From JAJDYQ01 sp965214035 (GTDB lineage: Bacteria; Pseudomonadota; Gammaproteobacteria; JAJDYQ01), in NCBI GenBank assembly GCA_965214035.1, contig OZ243932.1, positions 1,798,001-1,862,000 on the forward strand: a stretch of 64,000 nt of DNA. Reading direction: 5' to 3'. The position numbers and the translations under genes are program-made. The notes under the pieces are model-generated. The model did not search any database. It worked only from the letters and a program-made list of their open reading frames with translations, and was not told the DNA's origin. This document shows, in pieces, positions 53,009 to 61,506 of this stretch; within the stretch, counting starts at the first letter, position 1; every line of letters begins with the position of its first letter.

Positions 53009-53905
53009 TTATGACGCCTTTATCAGGCTGCCAACGCCTTCATCTGTAAATAATTCAAGCATTACCGCATGTTCGATGCGGCCATCAATGATATGTGATG
53101 TCGCAACACCTGCAGTAACCGCATCCAACGCACATTGAACTTTTGGCAGCATACCACCATGTATAATACCATCGGCCACAAATTGTTTTACATCTGAAGA
53201 ACTTAAACCCGATAGCAGGCTACCGTCGGCATTAAGAATACCTCGCGTATTGGTTAGCAGGATGAGCTTTTCAGCTTTTAGTATCTCGGCAATTTTGCCG
53301 GCCACTAAATCAGCATTAATGTTATATGAATGTCCGTCTTTGCCAGCGCCAATCGGCGCCACAACCGGGATAAAATCACCACGGGTCAACATATTAATAA
53401 TGCCGGCGTCAACCTTCTCGACCTCACCAACATGGCCGATATCAATAATTTCCGGCGCATCAGCAGCTTGATTATTTCCGGCCATTTTCATTTTGCGAGC
53501 TTGAATCAGACTGCCATCCTTTCCGGTCAGACCAACTGCTTTTCCACCATGGCCATTAATCAGACTCACGATGTCTTTGTTGACCAGACCACCCAGAACC
53601 ATTTCCACAACATCCATAGTCTCGCGGTCGGTAACACGCATACCATTGATGAACTCACTTTCTTTTCCGATGCGTTTAAGCAGCTCACCAATTTGTGGGC
53701 CACCACCGTGAACTACAACCGGATTGATACCGACCAGTTTCATTAAAACTATGTCACGGGCAAAGCTGCTTTTCAGTTTTTCATCAATCATGGCGCTGCC
53801 GCCATATTTAATGACAACGGTTTTATCCTGGAAGCGGCGTATATACGGCAAAGCTTCGGCCAACACTCTGGCAATGTTCAAGGCTTTTTCTGGAACCAGT
53901 GACAT
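53009..53905 (-). CDS. argB: Acetylglutamate kinase
   Basis: 298 residues. Seen: VIKYGGSAM start, VVHGGGPQI, GLTGKDGSLI, VVAPIGAGKDGHSYNINADL, and MLPKVQCALDAVTAGV near the end, all typical of NAGK. It phosphorylates N-acetylglutamate in arginine synthesis. The start lies two bases after the stop of the upstream algC-like gene, so the two are one transcript, as in pseudomonads where algC precedes argB. Confidence 0.96.
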   Translation of the reverse strand: MSLVPEKALNIARVLAEALPYIRRFQDKTVVIKYGGSAMIDEKLKSSFARDIVLMKLVGINPVVVHGGGPQIGELLKRIGKESEFINGMRVTDRETMDVVEMVLGGLVNKDIVSLINGHGGKAVGLTGKDGSLIQARKMKMAGNNQAADAPEIIDIGHVGEVEKVDAGIINMLTRGDFIPVVAPIGAGKDGHSYNINADLVAGKIAEILKAEKLILLTNTRGILNADGSLLSGLSSSDVKQFVADGIIHGGMLPKVQCALDAVTAGVATSHIIDGRIEHAVMLELFTDEGVGSLIKAS

Positions 53906-53907
53906 GA

Positions 53908-54879
53908 TTATTTTGGCTTTCTGATGTTTGCGTCGTTGTTTTTCAGGTATTGGCTGATATCGACTTCGGTTGCACCGCCACCCATAATAAGCGTCGTGCT
54001 TTCTTCGGGAGCAGACACATTAACCGGTTCTTCGGTTACAGGTGCCACGGACTTTTGAGGCAAAACAAGATGCCTCTTTTTGTATAAGAGAACAATGCCG
54101 GCAATCAATATAATGATTCCAGAAATTATCTTAAACCAGCCGGCTGAAGACTGCTCGTATTCTTCAACCTCTACCCCGCCGGGTGTCCAGACAGCAATAT
54201 TCCACCTTGTACCCTTGATGTGAATGATCTCTGTGGCCGATCCCTCTTTAACCTGGATGTCGCCATGCTCCTGAATGACTGTACTTTTGTCTGATACTGA
54301 CTGCTGAAACTGGGTATAGAGACCAATATCCCTGAGCCGCCGAACTGATTCTGTGATCAACTCATAGGGATAGTGCACAACCACCACGCCTATGGCTTGC
54401 CCGGATTCACTGAAAACAGCACGCGCCAGAGTAATATTGGCATCCGATGTATTATAGAGCAGCGCCTCCGCCAAAGGAGGTGCCTCGTATGAACTGGTAG
54501 CAATACTAATACAGGCAAAACCACAGGCAGGAGCTGATTGACTGTCAACTTCCTCTAATCCAACGGGATAAAGCCTTACCCTGATACTATCGGAGAGCAG
54601 CTCCTGAAGCTGGCTTTCCAGAGCAGAAAGTACATTAATATCTGCCGCAGCCAGTGAAGCCTGTAGCTCAGAATCCTGAATGGCAGCCCCAATTTCAATA
54701 AAGTAAGCTGAAATCCTGTCTTCAATGTGCTGCACCAGTTCGGCAGCACTCTGAAAATTCCGGGCATCGGTAGCTGTTGGCTGAGCAGACTCATTAGCCG
54801 GGACACTTTCATCCTCAGCGAGTAATGTCTGGCAACAGACTGCCAGTATGAATATCAATAAAAAACCGTGGATGTGCAT
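53908..54879 (-). CDS. Membrane/sensor half of an AlgC-type protein, mutase domain absent
   Basis: 323 residues. A signal-anchor starts the protein. A periplasmic dCache-like region follows (LVQHIEDRISAYFIEIGAAI, ITLARAVFSESGQAIGVVVVHYP, WNIAVWTPG), then a second membrane helix (IISGIIILIAGIVLLY) and a short cytoplasmic tail ending with a basic-Pro stretch. This matches the N-terminal extension of long phosphomannomutase/phosphoglucomutase (AlgC) proteins that lie just before argB. The catalytic mutase half (serine loop, metal and sugar motifs), which should follow, is missing. It reads two bases from argB, so the deletion is tidy. Inference: a truncated algC or a separated sensor subunit. 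Confidence 0.6.
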   Translation of the reverse strand: MHIHGFLLIFILAVCCQTLLAEDESVPANESAQPTATDARNFQSAAELVQHIEDRISAYFIEIGAAIQDSELQASLAAADINVLSALESQLQELLSDSIRVRLYPVGLEEVDSQSAPACGFACISIATSSYEAPPLAEALLYNTSDANITLARAVFSESGQAIGVVVVHYPYELITESVRRLRDIGLYTQFQQSVSDKSTVIQEHGDIQVKEGSATEIIHIKGTRWNIAVWTPGGVEVEEYEQSSAGWFKIISGIIILIAGIVLLYKKRHLVLPQKSVAPVTEEPVNVSAPEESTTLIMGGGATEVDISQYLKNNDANIRKPK

Positions 54880-54914
54880 TGTTTATATTCGGTGATTCAT
54901 GATTTTCCCATACG

Positions 54915-55030
54915 CCAGAGAAGCTTATCATCATAAGAGCGTTTTATATCTCATGCGAACACCCTTCCTGATAATGCTGCTTTGAACCTATTATTCAAGC
55001 ACCTGCATGAAACACCTCTTAAAATCAGGC
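54915..55030 (-). pseudogene. C-terminal fragment of a second fucosyltransferase-like gene
   Basis: In the minus frame the stretch reads FKAALSGRVFA-stop-DIKRSYDDKLLW, aligned with MKAVFPGRVFARDIKRSCDDKCLH of the intact gene at 53-1051; a TGA replaces one Arg codon. DNA identity is obvious over GAGCGTTTTATATCTC. The rest of the C terminus is lost. It continues, decayed, up to the left end of the IS30 element. Confidence 0.8.
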
Positions 55031-55044
55031 AATTTCAAACCGCG

Positions 55045-56112
55045 GATTCAACTCGCAAGTGCAATCTGTAGTTTGATTCCTGAAAATACCTCATTAGGCG
55101 TTTTAATGCCAAGACATTTTTCAGGTCGATTATTCAGTCTATTCATGGCTGGCTCAATTTCTCTGTGGGTCATGGTTGTCAAGTCACCCCCCTTTGGAAA
55201 GTACTGTCGGATGAGTCCATTGGTATTTTCATTCAGGCCCCGCTCCCATGAAGCATAAGGATGGGCAAAGTAAAACCGGGCGTTGAGTGTATCGGCGATA
55301 TGTTGGTGACCGGCAAACTCCTTACCGTTATCGGAGGTCAGTGTGATGACCCTGTCGGACCATGGCGCCAGAAGATCGATGAGGGCATCCGTGACGCATT
55401 GGGCTGTGTTACGTTTGACCTTTTTGATCAAGGTGAAACGGGATTTTCACTCGGTCAGGGAGACCAGGGCTTGTCGGTGGTTTTTACCGATCAGGATATC
55501 GAGTTCCCCGTCACCGATACGTGAACGGGTATCAACGATTCCGGGGTGCTGGTCAATGCTGACACGACCGACAAGCTGACCCCGGCGATTGTAGCTGCCA
55601 TCGCGTTTACGGCGCTGCTTTTGGCAGCGCAGATGACGATACAGATGCCCCCCCCCTCATGCTTGTCCCGCACAATGTATTGGTAGCTCCATTCATGACG
55701 GACCGACCGGTTCCTGTGTGCTTTGAGCCACAGGCTGATTTGCTCTGCACTCCAGTCAAGCTCCAGCAGGTGTCGTACATGACTCCGGGTCGTCTCGGTC
55801 ACCCGGTAGCGCACTTTGACCTGTCGGCGCTTGTCACTCAGGCGTTGAGCCTGTTCAGGGCGATAACCACGAAGGCCCGTATTGCGCTGAAGCTCACGGC
55901 TAATGGTGGATCGACTTCAACCTGACATCATGGCTATCCCGGATTGGTTATGGCCGGCTTTCTTCAGGGCATCAATCCGGTATCGTTGTTCCTGGGTAAG
56001 CTGTTTGTATCTCATCGTGCTCCTCTTTCCTGGCAGAATGGGAAAGCTGTGAATCATACAGCAGCTTACCCTATCCCCAACTCGTCAAGAGTTGCACTTA
56101 CAAGTTGAACTC
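55045..56112. mobile_element. IS30-family insertion sequence, about 1.07 kb, inactivated
   Basis: Bounded by imperfect inverted repeats: left end with GATTCAACTCGCAAGTGCAA (about 55045-55064), right end with GTTGCACTTACAAGTTGAAC (56091-56110). Its size is normal for IS30. The transposase stop codon lies inside the left repeat. It sits inside the decayed fucosyltransferase copy. Target duplication was not identified. Confidence 0.85.
55048..56015 (-). pseudogene. IS30 transposase, broken by two stops and a frameshift
   Basis: Reads MRYKQLTQEQRYRIDALKKAG, then HTH SRSTISREL after an in-frame TGA, then LLELDWSAEQISLWLK. A run of eight C/G at about 55650 breaks the frame, after which the next frame continues (GDLYRHLRCQKQ-type) toward another TGA before KSRFTLIKKV. 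The DDE domain follows: LTSDNGKEFAGH, HPYASWERGLNENTNGLIRQYFPKG and LNNRPEKCLGIKTPNEVF. It cannot make a full enzyme without correction. Confidence 0.88.
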
Positions 56113-56228
56113 AGGATATATTTTAATGCCGGGAAGGGCTGAAGTAGCTTTGACACAAAGCTGTGTTATTGATCCATATTTTGTGGTAGCTTAGGGCCTG
56201 TAATAGTTAGGCCTACTCGAAGAACGGC

Positions 56229-57080
56229 GTGTCATTAACATATGAGCAATCAAGACCCTTACCTGGGCTTTACAAGACGCTTCTGGCCTCGAAACATCGC
56301 GATCCAATAACGATCACCCTGAGCAACATCTTCACAATGAGGCTCATTGGCAACAAGACCCATGGAGATCTTGCCGAGATTGCAATTGCCGAATTTATAA
56401 ATCAATACATGTATGACTTTAAGTCAGTGCATGTCGGGAAAGACCTCTATCGTGCAAAATCAAAAGAAGAAGATATCAAAATCATCAACGAGATTACGAA
56501 GGTTGAATTTCCTGTCAGCCTTAAGGCTTATGGGGATGGTCCTTTACAGCTTTCAACTGATAAATCATTTCGAATGTTTCCAAGGTTGTCACAAGAAGGT
56601 CAAGAGGTTGAGGGGCACGATGCCGTCCAACATGTTTGGAGTGACCCGGCATTCTCAGAGTTCCACGAGATTAACGTGCTGCCTCTGATTTACGACGAAA
56701 AAAATCAACGCTGTAACATTATGGTATTCGATTACAGTCGTGCGATTGAAGAAGCACATAGAATCAAACGAATCGAAGGCGAAGGTCGTCGAAAGCATCC
56801 AGCGTATCGCTTTTACAATAAAAATGATGAGTACATTTGTGAAGTGCGTTATGGGGATGCAGCAGCTAATGCGCTGCAGAGGGGGCTCTGGACCCATACG
56901 GAGAACGGCTTGCAGTATTTCGATAGTGTGACAGGCGGGTGGATAGATTATTCGCACAACAAAGTATTGGTGAAACTTTTTTCTCATGCTCTCGTATCAT
57001 CAGCGTCTGGTCACAAGGAAGCGCTTGATAGGGTCAAGGAAGATATCGAAAAGCTAAAGGCTTCATCGGGGATTAAGTGA
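56229..57080 (+). CDS. Putative type II restriction endonuclease
   Basis: 283 residues if the GTG at 56229 is used; an ATG at 56337 is an alternative. The best active-site candidate is EFPVSLKAYGDGPLQLSTDK, with S-L-K-A-Y and preceding acidic residues (EEDIKIINEITKVE), resembling the E-x-K part of a PD-(D/E)xK nuclease. No membrane or signal segment. It directly precedes and overlaps a DNA-adenine methylase gene, the usual layout of a restriction-modification pair. Recognition sequence unknown. Confidence 0.7.
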   Translation: MSLTYEQSRPLPGLYKTLLASKHRDPITITLSNIFTMRLIGNKTHGDLAEIAIAEFINQYMYDFKSVHVGKDLYRAKSKEEDIKIINEITKVEFPVSLKAYGDGPLQLSTDKSFRMFPRLSQEGQEVEGHDAVQHVWSDPAFSEFHEINVLPLIYDEKNQRCNIMVFDYSRAIEEAHRIKRIEGEGRRKHPAYRFYNKNDEYICEVRYGDAAANALQRGLWTHTENGLQYFDSVTGGWIDYSHNKVLVKLFSHALVSSASGHKEALDRVKEDIEKLKASSGIK

Positions 57081-58216
57081 TGGTGTATGCGCTGCCGTTG
57101 TTCGAAGATTCAATAACGCAAGCTCCACCGACAGAGGGGATAAAGTACGCCGGGTCGAAGCTAAAGCTTCTTCCGCAGATTCTCTCTCTCGCCAAAAGGG
57201 TCCCCGCCAGAACCGTAACCGATGCATTCGCTGGAACTACTCGTGTATCTCAAGCCTTTGCCCAAATGGGGTATGATGTGGTGTGCAACGATAGAGCGAT
57301 TTGGTCTAAAACATTCGCTAATTGCTACTTAAGAGGGAAGGAAAACCACAAACATTACCAGATGATCATCGATCACCTTAATGCGGTAGAGCCGATAGAT
57401 GGCTGGTTCACAGAACACTATGGGGCTCTGCCCAACGGCGGGAGTGCCGTTCATACCGACGGACTGAAAAAACCCTGGCAGGTACATAACACCAGAAAAC
57501 TGGATGGAATCCGAGAGGAGATAGATCGGCTTAAGCTAAGCCCTGACGAAAAAGCCGTTGCACTAACAAGCCTTATCCTGGCGCTGGATCAGGTTGATAG
57601 CACGCTTGGACATTTTGTATCTTATCTGAAGGAATGGTCTTCTCGATCATACAAGGACCTCAATCTGAAGGTTCCGCAGATTTGCTCCGGCAAAGGGAGG
57701 CATCAGGTTTATCGTCGGGATGTTTTTGAGTTGTGCGATTTAGTTGAAACTGATCTGGCATATTTAGATCCTCCTTATGGATCGAACAATGAGAAGATGC
57801 CTCCATCGCGTGTTAGATATGCGTCTTACTATCATCTTTGGACAACAGTTATTCTGAATGACAAGCCGGATATTTCAGGGAAAGCCCTTCGAAGAACAGA
57901 CACATCGGATCGAATCGCGGGTTCAGTATTTGAAGAATTTCGTAAGAGTGAGAGCGGACGATTCCTCGCAGTTGAAGCGATTGATCGCCTGCTTTCTTCG
58001 GTCAAGGCAAATTGGATCATTCTCTCCTACAGCTCAGGCGGCAGGGCCACAGCTACTGAACTCAACGATGTTCTTTCTCGTCATGGAACAATTCTTGATG
58101 CTGTCGAACTTGAGTACAAGAAGAACGTAATGGCTGGCATGAAGTGGACCGATGAATGGCTTCGGGACGCCGAAGAAGGTAACAAGGAATTTATGTTCCT
58201 CATTGAGAAAACATAA
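57080..58216 (+). CDS. DNA adenine methyltransferase, D12 class
   Basis: 378 residues from the ATG at 57080, whose A is the last base of the nuclease TGA; GTG at 57077 is possible. Seen: KYAGSKLKLLPQI, SAM motif TDAFAGTTRVSQAFAQMGYDVVCND, the catalytic DPPY in DLAYLDPPYGSNNEK, and YYHLWTTV. The class methylates N6 of adenine. Role: protects the host site from the partner endonuclease. The tight coupling keeps the pair together on transfer. Confidence 0.92.
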   Translation: MVYALPLFEDSITQAPPTEGIKYAGSKLKLLPQILSLAKRVPARTVTDAFAGTTRVSQAFAQMGYDVVCNDRAIWSKTFANCYLRGKENHKHYQMIIDHLNAVEPIDGWFTEHYGALPNGGSAVHTDGLKKPWQVHNTRKLDGIREEIDRLKLSPDEKAVALTSLILALDQVDSTLGHFVSYLKEWSSRSYKDLNLKVPQICSGKGRHQVYRRDVFELCDLVETDLAYLDPPYGSNNEKMPPSRVRYASYYHLWTTVILNDKPDISGKALRRTDTSDRIAGSVFEEFRKSESGRFLAVEAIDRLLSSVKANWIILSYSSGGRATATELNDVLSRHGTILDAVELEYKKNVMAGMKWTDEWLRDAEEGNKEFMFLIEKT

Positions 58217-58255
58217 GCCTGACAGGATACTGCAACAGACATTTGACCCAACTTA

Positions 58256-58530
58256 ATCCATATCACGAAATGGACGGCCATCCAATCTCTCTATGATATG
58301 GCCCGCAAATCATTCGTTAGCAGATTTTCTACAAAGAGTTTTTCAACGGCCAGGGCATTACCAAAGTTTTGCGACCGTTATACCTCAAAACTGTTATTCA
58401 CCTGTCCTGATGAGATTTTCAAGTCGAGCAGCGAAAATCTGCGTGTTCAGAGTATTGGCCGGGCAGTTCTTTCAGGATTGAATCCATATCCTGAGGGCAG
58501 GACTGCTCTGGTGGCAAGAGAGATTTCATC
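58256..58530 (-). pseudogene. N-terminal fragment of the second fucosyltransferase-like gene
   Basis: The minus frame reads RDWMAVHF near 58270, aligned with GDWVAVHY in the intact gene, preceded by NFGNALAVEKLFVENLLTND, aligned with the SKYGHEVLTRLSIKEDLQKS region. In-frame stops (three in 270 bases) show decay. DNA similarity is clear across TGGACGGCCATCCAATCTC. Its partner fragment lies at 54915-55030, beyond the IS30 and R-M genes. About 50 codons of the middle are missing. Confidence 0.78.
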
Positions 58531-58616
58531 GTTTGGTTTTCTGGGATTTTGGCACAAACTATGACAAGCTAAGGGTTCTATTAATAGTTACGCCACTGAC
58601 AAACAGGAGATTGAAT

Positions 58617-59441
58617 GTGAATCCAATACCATTATCAGCAATTATTAATATAGAAAATCCTGGAGAGTATAAACTCCATGCCGCCAGATGGAGTGACAAC
58701 GAAGAACCTTTAGATGTTTATGTTCATGATAAAAGTGACTGGCTTTGGTGGAACAAATGGAGAAGCTCTAAAGATGATTTTTCAAGAAAATATGTGTTTT
58801 CATTAATAGATTTCTATCATGAAAATGATATGTGGTTATTTGGTGGCATATATGAGATCTTAAAAAGAAATGATGAGCCAAACAGCCATAGCCATGAAAT
58901 AAAAGAACTTGTCGAGCATTCAGCTTTTGTAGGCAGGCTGAAAATAAAACTCGAAAAACCAGCAAGAGGACGAGCATTTTATTTAGAAAAGCATCTTGAC
59001 AAAATGATTGTCGCAGAAGTTCTAAAAGAACCATATTCAGGTACAGCATTCCCTGGTTATGGAAACATTAATCATGATTTTTCTGAACTTAAATCTATCT
59101 TTAAAAATCAAAAGCCTGATTGGAAAGGAGCCTTAGAAAATATCAAAGGTGTTTATGTTATTTTTGATAAAAGTAATGGCAAGAAATATGTTGGCTCGGC
59201 CTACGGAAATTGCGGCATATATTCACGCTGGTGCTGTTACATTGAGACAGGGCATGGTGGGAATCATAATTTAAAAACAATCATTAAAAATGAAGGCGTC
59301 TCCTATGCTGAAGAAAATTTCAAGCTATCATTACTCGAATATCGACCAATGAAAACAGGCGACAACGAAATTATAAATCGTGAAAAATACTGGAAAGAGG
59401 TTCTACTTTCTCAAGGCTGCTATGGTTACAACATAAATTGA
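58617..59441 (+). CDS. GIY-YIG nuclease-domain protein
   Basis: 274 residues from the GTG at 58617, which has AGGAGA (58605-58610) six bases upstream. A longer frame back to 58533 runs into the pseudogene. The C-terminal ~100 residues carry the GIY-YIG pattern: GVYVIFDKSNGKKYVGSAYG, then YSRWCCYIETGHGGNH and a final helix ending NREKYWKEVL with the metal-binding Glu. The N-terminal ~170 residues are unrecognised. Strongly AT-rich compared with neighbours, which indicates recent acquisition. Known: GIY-YIG enzymes include restriction, homing and repair nucleases. Confidence 0.8.
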   Translation: MNPIPLSAIINIENPGEYKLHAARWSDNEEPLDVYVHDKSDWLWWNKWRSSKDDFSRKYVFSLIDFYHENDMWLFGGIYEILKRNDEPNSHSHEIKELVEHSAFVGRLKIKLEKPARGRAFYLEKHLDKMIVAEVLKEPYSGTAFPGYGNINHDFSELKSIFKNQKPDWKGALENIKGVYVIFDKSNGKKYVGSAYGNCGIYSRWCCYIETGHGGNHNLKTIIKNEGVSYAEENFKLSLLEYRPMKTGDNEIINREKYWKEVLLSQGCYGYNIN

Positions 59442-59839
59442 AGTGGTTTCAAGTGGCGAAGAGTATTCAAAATTTTGTACCAGAGAATTGCATATTATAG
59501 ATCGACATATTCATCGGGTCTTCCTTAAAAATGGATAGCTAGCTGGGAAAGCGTGAGGTTCCAGTTTTGTACTGGATGCGTCCACAGTCCCGAAATCTTA
59601 GGTGTGGCAATCCCCCTGTTTTCAGCTAAACTCAGGAGCATGGTTCAGCCCACTACAACCAGCGTACGTCAAACTCCTGTGCCTAGGCGATGAATTCAAA
59701 CCGATCATGTATCATCCAAACACAGCGCAACGTTCGATTGTAACACTCAATTTAGATAGTTGATGCACAATGCTATTTGCCCATAATCAAGGCTTTTTAT
59801 CCCTCAACCATGAATAACCCGGAATAGCACAAAACAGAA
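59442..59839. other. Intergenic stretch without a recognised gene
   Basis: 398 bases between the GIY-YIG and LysE-type genes. No frame of convincing length, no tRNA and no clear repeat was seen. It may hold eroded mobile-element sequence, but I could not match it to a family. Confidence 0.4.
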
Positions 59840-60469
59840 ATGACAATCATTGATTTTGCTTCACCAGAGTTTTCGCTGTTTTTTATAGCAGCCCTGGTTT
59901 TAGCTTTTACGCCTGGCGCCAGCATTACCTATGTTGTTGCCAGAACAGCGGCGGAAGGAAAAGAGGCCGGCATAAACTCGGCTTTTGGAACAGCTACTGG
60001 CGGCCTGGTGCATGTGGTCGCGGCAGCTCTCGGCTTATCTGTAATTATCTCTGAATCGGCATTCCTTTTTAGTGTCATCCGCTATGCTGGTGCCTGTTAT
60101 CTCATCTACCTTGGCATACGTCTTTTTCTGGCTCATCAATCATTGAGAGTTTCAGAAAATCTACAACCTGCCGGAAAATTAAAATTATTCTGGCAGGGGT
60201 TTACGGTTGAGGCACTCAATGTAAAAACAGCGCTGTTTTTTCTGGCTTTTATCCCCCAATTCGTTAATACCGAACACTCCGTCGTTCAGCAATTTATTAT
60301 CTATGGTGTCATTTGTGTGGTGCTCAATGGGACTGCCGATTTAATAGCTGTCCTTGGCGCTCGTGTTTTATTAAACAAGCTAAACTCAGCAAGGTTTGTC
60401 AGCTTTACATCAGGTTCCGTACTGATTGGTCTCGGACTGTTTGTGGCAGTCAATGATGTGAAGCGCTAA
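59840..60469 (+). CDS. LysE/RhtB-family amino-acid exporter
   Basis: 209 residues with five to six membrane helices. The family start LVLAFTPGASITYVVARTAAEG (PGP replaced by PGA) and the long second-helix region GINSAFGTATGGLVHVVAAALG are typical; CYLIYLGIRLFL and LNVKTALFFLAFIPQFV complete the pattern. Known: exporters of lysine, homoserine, threonine or other amino acids. Substrate is unknown. It is alone, downstream of the mobile island. Confidence 0.9.
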   Translation: MTIIDFASPEFSLFFIAALVLAFTPGASITYVVARTAAEGKEAGINSAFGTATGGLVHVVAAALGLSVIISESAFLFSVIRYAGACYLIYLGIRLFLAHQSLRVSENLQPAGKLKLFWQGFTVEALNVKTALFFLAFIPQFVNTEHSVVQQFIIYGVICVVLNGTADLIAVLGARVLLNKLNSARFVSFTSGSVLIGLGLFVAVNDVKR

Positions 60470-60517
60470 CAAACGCATTCACAGGATTCACTTCCTTCAA
60501 TCGCCCCTTGTGAAGAA

Positions 60518-60655
60518 ATGGCTAAATATAATGACATACTTGTTGAGGAGGCACCAAAGATACAGGGAGAAGCACCAGAGCATGTCAAGAAGTTAAAAGC
60601 AGCTAACAAGGTGCTGTCACCAGGTATAAACTCCATTGCTCTCCACTGCTTATAG
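60518..60655 (+). CDS. Possible 45-residue small ORF
   Basis: ATG at 60518 opens 45 codons ending at TAG (60653-60655): MAKYNDILVEEAPKIQGEAP... then a basic helix and a short hydrophobic end. No clear ribosome site. It may be a fragment or a chance frame in the 255-base gap between the LysE-type and peroxiredoxin genes. Confidence 0.2.
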   Translation: MAKYNDILVEEAPKIQGEAPEHVKKLKAANKVLSPGINSIALHCL

Positions 60656-60724
60656 TGATCTGACCATTAGGATTAAGGCAATACCATTAATTTTTTATTT
60701 TGAGCCGCACGCTGGAAATATATT

Positions 60725-61282
60725 ATGAATGAACAAGTTCTTCCGGATAATTTACCCATACCAGAGGACGATGGTGCCTGTGATCATCTTGAAGGAATGT
60801 GCCTTCCCTCGCTTTCGCTTGAGACAACCGAGGGTCCTGTTGTTCTGGCAAAACTGTCAGGGACAACCGTAGTTTACATCTATCCCAGATCCTCAGTCGA
60901 TAGCGTTGACCCGGAGGGTTGGGATGCCATTCCAGGAGCACGGGGCTGTTCCCCCCAGGGTTGTGCTTTCCGCGATCACAAGTCCGAACTTTTAGCCCTT
61001 GGTGCCAGTGTATTTGGACTTGCCACCCAGGATATAACGTATCTGAAAAGCGAAGTGGCAAGGCTACATCTACCGTTTCCACTGATTAGTGACAGCGATC
61101 TCCAGCTCAAAGAGACATTAAATCTTCCACTACTGGAAATACAGATGAATGGCGTGAGTTTCTATAAACGTGCAACGCTCATCATTCGAGAAGGTCGCAT
61201 TGTTAAGGTTTTTTACCCTGTATTTCCGCCTGATAAAAATGCTGAAAACGTCATTGCCTGGTTAGAGAAAAACCCGCCCTGA
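60725..61282 (+). CDS. Peroxiredoxin, AhpC/TSA (PrxQ/BCP-like)
   Basis: 185 residues. Seen: a thioredoxin-fold core with TVVYIYPRSSVD and the catalytic region PGARGCSPQGCAFRDH, where C-x4-C (first Cys peroxidatic) replaces the more usual TPxCTxE of BCP. FPLISDSDLQLKETLNL follows. An extra N-terminal ~25 residues hold two further Cys. Known: reduces peroxides with thioredoxin-type donors. The gene ends before a gap, and htpG converges. Confidence 0.85.
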   Translation: MNEQVLPDNLPIPEDDGACDHLEGMCLPSLSLETTEGPVVLAKLSGTTVVYIYPRSSVDSVDPEGWDAIPGARGCSPQGCAFRDHKSELLALGASVFGLATQDITYLKSEVARLHLPFPLISDSDLQLKETLNLPLLEIQMNGVSFYKRATLIIREGRIVKVFYPVFPPDKNAENVIAWLEKNPP

Positions 61283-61506
61283 GCTCCTTGAGAGATGACC
61301 CGGCAGACTGTCTGGCAGCAGGTCATCAGGCCTCCAAACGCAATCAGCTTATCTCCATAACCAGGAGAAATGTAAAAAATAAAATACGATGTAAGAGCGT
61401 CGGTTAAAGAAGGTATATTGTGCAGTTTATAGCGGATACATACTCAACATTGATGCCTCTTCATGGCCACAGCCCGATACCTATACCTCCCTGATAGGCC
61501 CGCAGG

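Noticed and set aside
58533..58616. Extended start of the GIY-YIG protein
   Set aside because: The segment adjoins the fucosyltransferase remnant and lacks a ribosome site, while GTG 58617 has AGGAGA at ideal spacing.
59442..59839. Possible eroded transposase in the gap after the GIY-YIG gene
   Set aside because: No frame gave a recognisable transposase motif, so it is reported only as an unassigned gap.
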